10,103 nt of DNA from positions 1-10,103 of the forward strand of contig JAHLWE010000331.1 of the NCBI GenBank assembly GCA_019058135.1, given 5' to 3'. Below the pieces are notes generated by a model. That model made no database searches. It saw only the letters and a list, made by a program, of their open reading frames with translations, and was not told the origin of the DNA. The position numbers and the translations under genes were made by a program. Each line of letters opens with the position of its first letter. Position 1 is the first letter of the stretch. Shown here piece by piece: positions 1 to 5,960 of this stretch. The DNA is from Promethearchaeota archaeon (GTDB lineage Archaea; Asgardarchaeota; Lokiarchaeia; Sigyniarchaeales; SOKP01).

Positions 1-204
<204 letters not shown>

Positions 205-357
205 CTTTTTCTATATCTTAATTTTTCTTAAATCCTTTTAGAAAAATTTACCTCAAATTTTCTTGTTAAATCAAAAAAACTTTTTAAATTAATTTTAAAT
301 AATAAGAAAATTTTAATGTAATATGAAATATATGGGCCTGTAGATCAGTGGAAGATC

Positions 358-386
358 ATTGGGTTCGAGGTCGAACCCAAATTTAT
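358..386 (+). other. Non-canonical tRNA-Ala intron (position 25/26), 29 bases
   Basis: The insert lies between the D stem and the anticodon stem. Its core is a perfect stem of TTGGGTTCGA (359-368) with TCGAACCCAA (371-380). Flanking it are 3-base bulges TCA (356-358) and ATG (385-387). They bracket an imperfect central helix AAGA/ATTT, in which three of four positions can pair. Cutting after the second bulge base on each side leaves G387 as position 26. Exact ends could shift by one or two bases. Confidence 0.72.
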
Positions 387-398
387 GCTTGACTTGCA

Positions 399-435
399 CG
401 CCAACTTGATTGATTTTCATTCAAGAGATCAAGAG
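399..435 (+). other. Canonical tRNA-Ala intron (position 37/38), 37 bases
   Basis: The exon side shows a textbook bulge-helix-bulge. The anticodon stem CTTGA/TCAAG acts as the outer helix. The central helix is CTTG (393-396) with CAAG (430-433). The 3-base bulges are CAC (397-399) and AGT (434-436). Cutting after the second base of each bulge gives the anticodon loop CTTGCA+T with anticodon UGC. The intron-side helix is weak: CTTGA (405-409) can pair with TCAAG (421-425) after an internal loop. Confidence 0.85.
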
Positions 436-436
436 T

Positions 437-865
437 TCAAGAGGTCACGGGTTCAATTCCCGTCAGGTCCATTTTTCTTATTGAATTCATATTAAATAGA
501 CCTTTTATTTTTTTGATTATATTCTCTGCTTTAATCATACATTTCCTGCTTGAAAATCCTTTTGGAAACTCAATCCAAACAATATATTTTTCAACATTAA
601 TGTTTAAAGGAAGTATTATTGAATACAAATTATTTGTTTGAATTATCAATTTTTTAAATAAATATAATTGTTTGTAGTTAATAGAATAAAAAATATCAAA
701 AATTTTTTTAAAAGATGCAATTAATTTTTCTCCCATTTTTAGGTTTGAAAAAAAAATTAAACCTTCCTCTGTTCCTAAAATAATTTTAAGTTTAGTGCTT
801 TGAGGGTTAAATAAATGTTCTAGAATTTTGTGAATTTCATCATAATTTGTGATTTTATTATACAT
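437..865 (-). CDS. Small Roadblock/LC7-like protein (142 aa)
   Basis: The predicted secondary structure runs helix (about 8-20), two strands around LKIILGTEEGLIFFSN (26-41), helix (about 44-64), three strands (about 67-100), helix (about 108-124). This order and the 'EEGL' turn fit the Roadblock/LC7 fold, whose members dimerise and serve as platforms or regulators for small GTPases. Identity to any named family member is not obvious, so the assignment is by pattern. The start is ATG at 865, preceded by a leader that contains a hairpin (881-910) and a TATA-like box near 941-953. The reading frame stays open into the tRNA-Ala gene on the other strand. The last ten residues, DLTGIEPVTS, are tRNA antisense, and the TGA lies in the tRNA anticodon stem. 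The natural protein would otherwise end near residue 132. It has no signal peptide or membrane segment. Confidence 0.62.
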   Translation of the reverse strand: MYNKITNYDEIHKILEHLFNPQSTKLKIILGTEEGLIFFSNLKMGEKLIASFKKIFDIFYSINYKQLYLFKKLIIQTNNLYSIILPLNINVEKYIVWIEFPKGFSSRKCMIKAENIIKKIKGLFNMNSIRKMDLTGIEPVTS

Positions 866-880
866 TTTTTATTAAACCCC

Positions 881-910
881 ATTTTTCTAAATAAGAGTTG
901 TTAGAAAAAT
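881..910. repeat. Perfect inverted repeat 1 (10-bp stem, 10-base loop)
   Basis: ATTTTTCTAA (881-890) is the exact reverse complement of TTAGAAAAAT (901-910). On the minus strand it lies 15 bases before the start codon of the gene at 437-865, so it could form a hairpin in the leader of that mRNA or serve as a protein-binding site. Confidence 0.7.
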
Positions 911-920
911 GTTATTTTTC

Positions 921-945
921 ATTTCTATTAAATTAGAATAGAAAT
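921..945. repeat. Perfect inverted repeat 2 (9-bp stem, 7-base loop)
   Basis: ATTTCTATT (921-929) and AATAGAAAT (937-945) are exact reverse complements. The repeat lies only 10 bases from inverted repeat 1 and touches the probable TATA box of the minus-strand gene, which is an operator-like position. Confidence 0.65.
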
Positions 946-953
946 TTATAAAC
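941..953 (-). promoter_or_regulatory. Probable TATA box for the 437-865 gene
   Basis: On the minus strand this reads GTTTATAAATTTC. Transcription would begin near 915-920, giving a leader of about 50 bases that includes inverted repeat 1. It is called from sequence alone in an AT-rich region, so confidence is low. Confidence 0.35.
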
Positions 954-990
954 TTCACTTAAAAAAATTTTAATAAAATCTAACATTAAA

Positions 991-1000
991 ATTATAAAAA
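991..1000 (+). promoter_or_regulatory. Probable TATA box for the 39-aa membrane protein
   Basis: ATTATAAAAA lies about 33-42 bases before the ATG at 1033, which would leave a leader of roughly 10 bases. No Shine-Dalgarno sequence is visible before the ATG, which fits near-leaderless archaeal initiation. Confidence 0.35.
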
Positions 1001-1032
1001 TAATCAATTGCATTAGAATTTAGTAGTCTATT

Positions 1033-1152
1033 ATGTTAATTCAAGTTCCTGGGATCGATGGAAATACTTATGAATTCATTATAAATCTCATAGGTGTTAT
1101 TTTACTAATTTTTATTTTAATATATATTGCATTAACATCTCGTTCAGAATGA
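1033..1152 (+). CDS. Putative 39-aa single-pass membrane protein
   Basis: ATG at 1033 opens a 39-codon frame that ends with TGA at 1150-1152. The short N-terminal part is MLIQVPGIDGNTYE. A strongly hydrophobic stretch of about 20 residues follows (about 16-35: I-I-N-L-I-G-V-I-L-L-I-F-I-L-I-Y-I-A-L). It closes with a polar tail, TSRSE. This is the profile of a one-helix membrane microprotein with its tail exposed. The frame contrasts with its surroundings: it contains VPGIDGN and other codons less AT-biased than the flanking spacer, and it has a TATA-like box at a suitable distance. It converges on ychF with nine bases between the stop codons. I do not recognise a family. It could be a small subunit of a membrane complex, or a chance frame; AT-rich DNA readily encodes hydrophobic residues. 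Confidence 0.45.
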   Translation: MLIQVPGIDGNTYEFIINLIGVILLIFILIYIALTSRSE

Positions 1153-1161
1153 ATATTCAAA

Positions 1162-2414
1162 TCATATTGCTGAAAAAATTTTTATCACATCATTATCTTT
1201 CAAAATATAATTCTCTCCTAATTTCATTTTCGATTTTACCTCCATCCCGTAAATGAAATGTTTTGCTAAGTCAGAATGGATTTTTTCTCTAATAAATTCC
1301 CGTATTTTTATTCCTTTTCTAACTAAAAAAACATCAGGGAGTATGTTTCCATCTTTATCTGTTAAAGTATTTAAATTTGCAACAGGATATACAGTAATTT
1401 GGTTTAATATAGAAAATACTGCGTAATTTAATGTTTTTTGAACTCCTGTACCTCCAATTCCTTGTAATAATTTTTTCCTAATCTTTTCTAGAGTTTCCAA
1501 TTCATTTTTTTTAAGATTATTTTTTTTTATTATATTAAAATCAGTATCACCAAGCATATATTTGATAATACCTTCCTTATTATATCTCCTAAGAATAAAT
1601 TCTGCTAAGGCACTGCATGGAATAATTTTCTTCTTATATTTTTTCTTTAATTCATCCAGTTTTTTTATACCAATCTCTTTATCAATTTTATTAGCAATTA
1701 TTATTATCGGTTTAGAGATTTCTCTTAGATTTTTTGAAAAAATATTTAGTTCTGCTTTATCCCATTCAGATATTGACTTTCCATCTAAATTAGATTTTTC
1801 AATTGATTTTTCTATATCATCCTTTTTAATTGATAATCCAGATAATCTTTGATATAATGCTTCAATAAGCTCACTCCTCCCCTTAATAACTCTATTTGAA
1901 AATTTTTTCCAATCCTCTCTTTCAATAATTCCTTTAAACCATAAATTTATTTCATCTTCTAAAAACATTATATCTTCATATGGATCATGGGATCCTGACT
2001 CTACTGTATTTCCATTCGCATCCAAAGATCCAGTAATATCTATAATATGTAATAGTACATCTGCTTGACTTAAATCACTCAAAAACCTATTCCCAAGCCC
2101 CTTCCCCTCATGAGCTCCTGGGACTAAACCAGCTACATCCAATAATTGAATAGGAATAAAACGAAATTGTTCTATACATTTTGAATTCTTAGGATTATCC
2201 TTAACATTTAATTCTTTGCATACGCACGGCTTTTTAACATATCCTATTCCTTTATTAGGATCGATAGTTGTAAAGGGATAATCTCCAACTTTAGCATGAG
2301 TTAAACAAGCACTATTTAAGAATGTACTTTTACCGGAAGAAGGTTTAGGGTTAAATTAGAATCTTTTTTTATATAACTTTTCTAATATAATTTCCCTACC
2401 ACACCGATTAGCAC
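1162..2414 (-). CDS. ychF: YchF/OLA1-family P-loop GTPase, interrupted by an mRNA intron
   Basis: The spliced gene joins 2414-2392 to 2344-1162 and encodes 401 residues, normal for archaeal YchF. It starts at GTG (2412-2414): the preceding in-frame codons include a TGA, and the first residues read (M)LIGVVGK as expected. G1 is GKPSSGKST (7-15), with the G2 region YPFTTIDPN next. G3 is DVAGLVPGAHEGKGLGN (from 77), the family signature. G4 is NKID (226-229), the GTP-type motif of archaeal members rather than the NxxE of bacterial ATPase YchF. G5 is SALAE (252-256). A TGS domain fills the last 80 residues or so (DVFLVRKGIKIREFI, HSDLAKHFIYGMEV). YchF/OLA1 proteins bind ribosomes and influence translation and stress responses. 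The unspliced frame has a stop just before PSSGKST and would lack the P-loop. The fallback TTG start at 2142 would delete the nucleotide site, so that reading is rejected. Confidence 0.93.
2345..2391 (-). other. BHB-type intron inside the P-loop codons of ychF mRNA (47 bases)
   Basis: On the minus strand, exon 1 ends ...GTA GGG AA and exon 2 begins A CCT TCT TCC GGT AAA. The insert carries stop codons and is not a multiple of three. It folds as a bulge-helix-bulge. The central helix is AGGG (2397-2394) with CCCT (2350-2347). The bulges are AAA (2393-2391) and AAA (2346-2344). The intron stem TTATATTAGAA (2390-2380) pairs with TTCTAATTTAA (2361-2351) in 10 of 11 positions, closed by an A-rich loop. 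The exon-side helix is weak. Because both bulges are AAA, any matched cut restores V-G-K-P-S-S-G-K-S-T. Archaeal splicing endonuclease cuts such motifs; an mRNA case known in archaea is cbf5. Confidence 0.85.
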
Positions 2415-2438
2415 ATATTTTCACTTATAATTAATTTG

Positions 2439-2448
2439 TTTATATTTA
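2439..2448 (-). promoter_or_regulatory. Probable TATA box of ychF
   Basis: On the minus strand this reads AAATATAAAC, centred about 29 bases before the GTG start at 2414. That spacing predicts an essentially leaderless transcript and supports the GTG as the true start. Confidence 0.45.
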
Positions 2449-2496
2449 ATTTATTGAATTTTAGTTAAATTAAAAAAAATATAATTATTAAAGTCT

Positions 2497-2538
2497 ATTA
2501 AAAATATTTTCACAATAAATAATTTGAATATTTTTAAT
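2497..2538. repeat. Perfect 12-bp inverted repeat
   Basis: ATTAAAAATATT (2497-2508) is the exact reverse complement of AATATTTTTAAT (2527-2538), with an 18-base loop. It is made only of A and T, so chance is a fair explanation. It could be a weak hairpin or a binding site near the ychF promoter. Confidence 0.4.
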
Positions 2539-2759
2539 TAAATTATAGTTCTATTTATCTTTTTAATAAGATTGTTTAATAATAACAGTCTAATGGATTT
2601 ATTAAAATTAATTTATTCTTTATAATTCAAATTTTTTTGACCATCATTATTTATATTTTTAAAACCATTTATCATAATCTATCCAGTTCTTAGTAGATAA
2701 TGTTCATAAATTTCTTGAAATCGTTTTTTCCTCGGTTTGAAGAAATATTAGTAAAGAAA

Positions 2760-5534
2760 TTAAAAAATAGTATTTTCAGAGACTATTTTTTTATTAGTTA
2801 AATTATTTTCTTTTTTTGGGTCAATTAAATTTTCAATTAATTGCTTTAAAATTTCAAAATCTTGTTCTTTTTTGGGAGAAAATTCAAAATTTTTAAATGA
2901 TATAAAATAGGATTTTATTTTTCTGTTTAATTTAATAAAAATCTTTTTTAGAATTTTATAATTTTTAAATATTTCCTTTTGATTAACTGATAATTTGGAA
3001 AAATAATTCGTTCTTTTTTGAAAATAAAAACCTTTAAAAATCATTTTATTATTTTTAATCTCGTTAATTGATGCATTTAATATATTAAAAATATTTTTAT
3101 CATCAATTTCTTTTGAGATTTCTGTTTCTTTAAAAATTAAAGATAATAATATATTCTCTTTAAATTCTCTATTCCATTTAGATGAAATTTGAAATAATTG
3201 ATTATAGATATTATATCCTTCTTGAACAAGAATCTTACTTTCAACATTGTCATAAAAAGAAGAAAAGATAATTGACTGAAGTTTATCTGATAATTCTAAA
3301 TTTGAAATTTTTAAGAACCGAATAGGTCCTTTTGTATTGTCAAAAATTGATAATAATAATATATATTTTGGAATTTTTTTTTTATCTGTTTCTCCTTTCA
3401 TCTCAACGTTGATAAGTTCATTTAAATCGATGTCCTCTATTAATTCTTTAAAATAATACTCATACGCATTCTGAAATTTTCTATTTTTACCATTAAATTT
3501 TTTTCCTAAATTATTTAATTTTAAAAATACTCTTTTGGTATATTTTAAAAGGAGATTAGCATCCTCGGCAGCAATTTCTCCTGTAGAATCGCTTATTTCA
3601 ACAATTTTACTGAGTTTCTTCAATTCTGAATATATAATAAAACTCTTTTTTAATTGATTTTTTTCAATATTCTCTAGAAAATCATTAATATTATTGAATT
3701 TGTAATTTAGTCGACATGCTATTTGTTCTAAAAGTTCTTCAATGATATTTTTGCATTCGAGCCCACAATATTCAAAAGATTTACTCAAATAATAATTTTG
3801 AGCATTCTTGATTCGCTCTTTTAAATTTTTAATTGTTATTTTTTTTTTCTCAGAAAAATTTTTCATAATATTTTTTTCAGCGTTATTTGGAAACTTATCC
3901 TCCGTATCTTTTTTAAACTCAACTAAATTTTTATTATTCCCATTAAAGAGTTTCAAATCATCTTTTTTATTTTTTCCAAATGACTTTTTAAAATCAATGA
4001 ATTTGAATTTTAATCCTTGTTTTCTCGAATTAAATACTTTTTTCAATGTTTTGATCGGCTTTTTCAGTAAAATTGAATTATAATTTTCTAGCTTTGGTTC
4101 TAATTTTCTTTTTTTTTCTGCCATAAAAGGAATTTGAAGAACAAATGGGTCTTTAATTGAATTTACTCTTACAATACATTGACCTTCATTCAAATAAGAT
4201 AAATAATCATAATGATCTTTTGGTAATGACAATAATTCTCCTAATATTTCCTTTTCATAATAATTTTTAAAACTTACAACGATTCCGAAATTTGCTAAAA
4301 TCTCTTCACTTATATCAGGTCGAGTCGCAATACATATAAGACATTCACCAGTTCCCCTTTGTAATAAGGTAAGATCCTCTAAATATGTACTTAATTTACT
4401 TTTTTTAACTATACTTTTTGGAACAAAATATTGTGCGTCTTCTATGATAGTAATGTGTTTAATCCCTTGATATCCGCCAGATTCTAAGTTATAATCCCAT
4501 AAATATTTAAGTATAACGTTTAAAAAGAAAAATATGTCCTCTTTATCCCCCCCAAGACGAATGATCGAACTTAAATCTAAAATACAATCTCTTTGTAAAA
4601 TCTCTTTTATGGAAATTGATGTATTATTTTCAAAAACTTTTTTTAAAGGTCCTTCAGAAAACCTTCGAATCCTGTTCTTTATACTTATAATAGTTTGTTT
4701 TAATTGAGGAATTTGATTTTTATATTTTAGTAAATATTTTTCACAAAAATTATGAAATCCTTGCCAATTTCTTGCATTTTCTTTATTACAAACATTTATC
4801 ATGAGATCTATTAAAACTTTTTCCATCTGTGGTGTATATTCAACATTAGATTCGAGAAATTGAGAGCTTTTTAAGATCTCAAATATTCTTTCAGCATGAA
4901 TAGATGGATTTATAAATTCTGGATTGAAAATATTAATTGAAAAATTTTCTCCAGGAGATAAAAGTAAAATATTCTTTAACCTTTTACATAGAAACTTATA
5001 TTCTCCTTTAAATTCTACTAATAAAAAGGGAATATTTTCTCTTTTTTTAAAATTTATTAAAAAATTTTGTACAAAATTGCTTTTACCTGTTCCCGTAAAT
5101 CCACAAATAAATACGTGTTTTTCTAAGTCTTTTTTTGTTAAATAAAAATTAAATTTTTTCCTCCTTTTCCTGACCAACCGCCCAATTTTTATTTTACCTT
5201 TTTTTGAATCCTTTCTAGCAGGAATCGGTAAATCTATAATTTTACTATTAACTGGATAAAAAGATGACAAAATTAGTGATGTAAATGAAAGAATTATACC
5301 AATTAATATAAGAGAAATAAATATATTTAGCGGAATTGATTCAGATTTTATATTATTTTGAAATATAAAATAAAGAATTAAAAAGAATACATTGGCTGCA
5401 TTAAGAATTATTATCGATTTCTTATGGTTGGGTATTTTAAATCCTTTTTTTCTTAAAAGGAAAAATAAAAAATTAATGAAAATTAGAAAAAAAAACAAAC
5501 CGTAATAAAGTAAATGCCAAAAAATATTAACCAT
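2760..5534 (-). CDS. Membrane-anchored HerA/FtsK-type ATPase (924 aa)
   Basis: The N-terminus has three hydrophobic helices (about 5-27, 41-59, 67-92), then a basic stretch (110-127). The ATPase core follows: Walker A GFTGTGKS (145-152), Walker B ITIIEDAQYF (361-370) with a HerA-like acidic pair ED, and LQRGTGECLICIATRPDISE (391-410), matching the HerA segment with conserved ATRP/TQRP. LNEGQCIVRV...PFVLQIP (448-469) is the usual end of the DUF87/HerA domain. Such ATPases are hexameric motors that move DNA or protein. The HAS-barrel of true HerA is absent, replaced by the membrane part, and no nurA lies nearby. After a charged linker (480-565), a helical region (about 570-675) resembles DUF4145/HEPN-like modules but lacks the catalytic R-x4-6-H motif. 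Residues 722-840, with YILLLSIFDNTKGPI, look like a longin/profilin-type sensor domain; this is inference. The last 80 residues are rich in K and N. Start ATG at 5534. The substrate is unknown. Confidence 0.85.
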   Translation of the reverse strand: MVNIFWHLLYYGLFFFLIFINFLFFLLRKKGFKIPNHKKSIIILNAANVFFLILYFIFQNNIKSESIPLNIFISLILIGIILSFTSLILSSFYPVNSKIIDLPIPARKDSKKGKIKIGRLVRKRRKKFNFYLTKKDLEKHVFICGFTGTGKSNFVQNFLINFKKRENIPFLLVEFKGEYKFLCKRLKNILLLSPGENFSINIFNPEFINPSIHAERIFEILKSSQFLESNVEYTPQMEKVLIDLMINVCNKENARNWQGFHNFCEKYLLKYKNQIPQLKQTIISIKNRIRRFSEGPLKKVFENNTSISIKEILQRDCILDLSSIIRLGGDKEDIFFFLNVILKYLWDYNLESGGYQGIKHITIIEDAQYFVPKSIVKKSKLSTYLEDLTLLQRGTGECLICIATRPDISEEILANFGIVVSFKNYYEKEILGELLSLPKDHYDYLSYLNEGQCIVRVNSIKDPFVLQIPFMAEKKRKLEPKLENYNSILLKKPIKTLKKVFNSRKQGLKFKFIDFKKSFGKNKKDDLKLFNGNNKNLVEFKKDTEDKFPNNAEKNIMKNFSEKKKITIKNLKERIKNAQNYYLSKSFEYCGLECKNIIEELLEQIACRLNYKFNNINDFLENIEKNQLKKSFIIYSELKKLSKIVEISDSTGEIAAEDANLLLKYTKRVFLKLNNLGKKFNGKNRKFQNAYEYYFKELIEDIDLNELINVEMKGETDKKKIPKYILLLSIFDNTKGPIRFLKISNLELSDKLQSIIFSSFYDNVESKILVQEGYNIYNQLFQISSKWNREFKENILLSLIFKETEISKEIDDKNIFNILNASINEIKNNKMIFKGFYFQKRTNYFSKLSVNQKEIFKNYKILKKIFIKLNRKIKSYFISFKNFEFSPKKEQDFEILKQLIENLIDPKKENNLTNKKIVSENTIF

Positions 5535-5556
5535 TTCAAGAAAAAATTTGGATATT

Positions 5557-5569
5557 GCATTTAAATACT
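5557..5569 (-). promoter_or_regulatory. Probable TATA box of the HerA-like gene
   Basis: On the minus strand this reads AGTATTTAAATGC, centred about 29 bases before the ATG at 5534. The transcript would begin at or within a few bases of the start codon. Confidence 0.4.
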
Positions 5570-5732
5570 AAACCATAAATTCTAATATCTTTTAATTTAA
5601 CCTTGCCTTAGAAAAACTATAATTTTCTATTTTTATTTCGTTTTTGAACTTTTACAACTGGATTACTAATCATTATAAATCTTTTTTTTAAAAAATACCA
5701 CTCCATTAATTAATAAAGATGCGTCAGACCTG

Positions 5733-5769
5733 ATTCTTCTTTAAGACCAATCTTAAAAGACTAAAGAAT
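5733..5769. repeat. Long bulged stem-loop upstream of the thermosome gene
   Basis: ATTCTT (5733-5738) pairs with AAGAAT (5764-5769). CTTTAAGA (5739-5746) pairs with TCTTAAAAG (5751-5759), with one bulged A. The loop is CCAA (5747-5750), and ACTA (5760-5763) bulges on the 3' side. That gives 14 base pairs in total. No T-run follows on either side that would make it a standard terminator. Confidence 0.5.
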
Positions 5770-5784
5770 GACAAGTTAATCATA

Positions 5785-5805
5785 AATCAATCAAAAATAT
5801 TGATT
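5785..5805. repeat. 7-bp inverted repeat AATCAAT/ATTGATT
   Basis: AATCAAT (5785-5791) and ATTGATT (5799-5805) are exact reverse complements with a 7-base spacer. The repeat lies about 110-130 bases upstream of the thermosome TATA box. It may be a regulator site; the AT content makes chance possible. Confidence 0.35.
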
Positions 5806-5912
5806 AATTACCACAAAAACATTTTTATAACATTGCTTTTATAAAATTTTCTAAATAATCTTATTAACATTTTACAATCTTTAAAAAAAGGAAATATTTT
5901 TATGACATAGAG

Positions 5913-5930
5913 TTCTATAAATATAAAATA
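5913..5930 (+). promoter_or_regulatory. Probable thermosome TATA box
   Basis: TTCTATAAATATAAAATA gives a strong archaeal TATA match. Transcription would start near 5945, a leader of about 15 bases. Within that leader AAAGGG (5948-5953) is a weak Shine-Dalgarno match, 7 bases before the ATG at 5961. Confidence 0.55.
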
Positions 5931-5960
5931 TCAAAATTAATACTTTTAAAGGGAAAAAAA

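Larger units (their letters stand above)
334..471 (+). tRNA. tRNA-Ala(UGC), with two introns
   Basis: The acceptor stem GGGCCTG (334-340) pairs with CAGGTCC (464-470), discriminator A471. Base pair 3-70 is G-U, the alanine identity element. The D arm is GATC-AGTGGAA-GATC (343-357). The T arm is ACGGG-TTCAATT-CCCGT (447-463). The anticodon stem is CTTGA (388-392) with TCAAG (437-441), and the anticodon TGC lies at 395-397. Two inserts interrupt the gene, at 358-386 and 399-435. With both removed, the mature tRNA is 72 bases with G26, as is usual for archaeal tRNA-Ala. CCA is not encoded. A tRNA-Ala directly after 16S is the classic archaeal rRNA-operon arrangement. The 3' part is antisense to the end of the minus-strand gene at 437-865. 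Confidence 0.9.
2415..2759. other. AT-rich spacer between ychF and the HerA-like gene
   Basis: These 345 bases contain the probable ychF promoter (2439-2448) and one 12-bp inverted repeat (2497-2538). I see no convincing gene. The longest ATG frames are about 20-33 codons and show no recognisable sequence. It also holds the 3' flank of the HerA-like gene; no clear terminator hairpin is visible. Confidence 0.6.
5535..5960. other. Divergent regulatory gap before the thermosome gene
   Basis: This 426-base gap separates the divergent HerA-like gene and thermosome gene. It holds a TATA-like box for each (5557-5569 minus, 5913-5930 plus), a bulged stem-loop (5733-5769) and a 7-bp inverted repeat (5785-5805). 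No protein-coding frame of interest is visible. The size allows for regulator sites or a small RNA. Confidence 0.6.

Noticed and set aside
359..380. TTGGG...CCCAA hairpin as the anticodon arm of tRNA-Ala
   Set aside because: Its loop holds no sensible anticodon position, while CTTGA/TCAAG with TGC fits the G3-U70 alanine acceptor stem and the rRNA-operon context.
1162..2142. A 326-residue YchF starting at TTG (2142)
   Set aside because: That start lies inside the family signature LLDVAGLVPG. Conserved sequence with the P-loop continues upstream in frame to 2344 and then across the intron to 2414.
2497..2538. 12-bp inverted repeat as a transposon end or terminator
   Set aside because: It is composed of A and T only, has no T-run or target duplication, and no transposase gene is nearby.
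2700..2801. 33-codon plus-strand frame MFINFLKSFFPRFEEIL...
   Set aside because: It overlaps the 3' end of the HerA-like gene on the other strand and has no promoter signal or recognisable homology.
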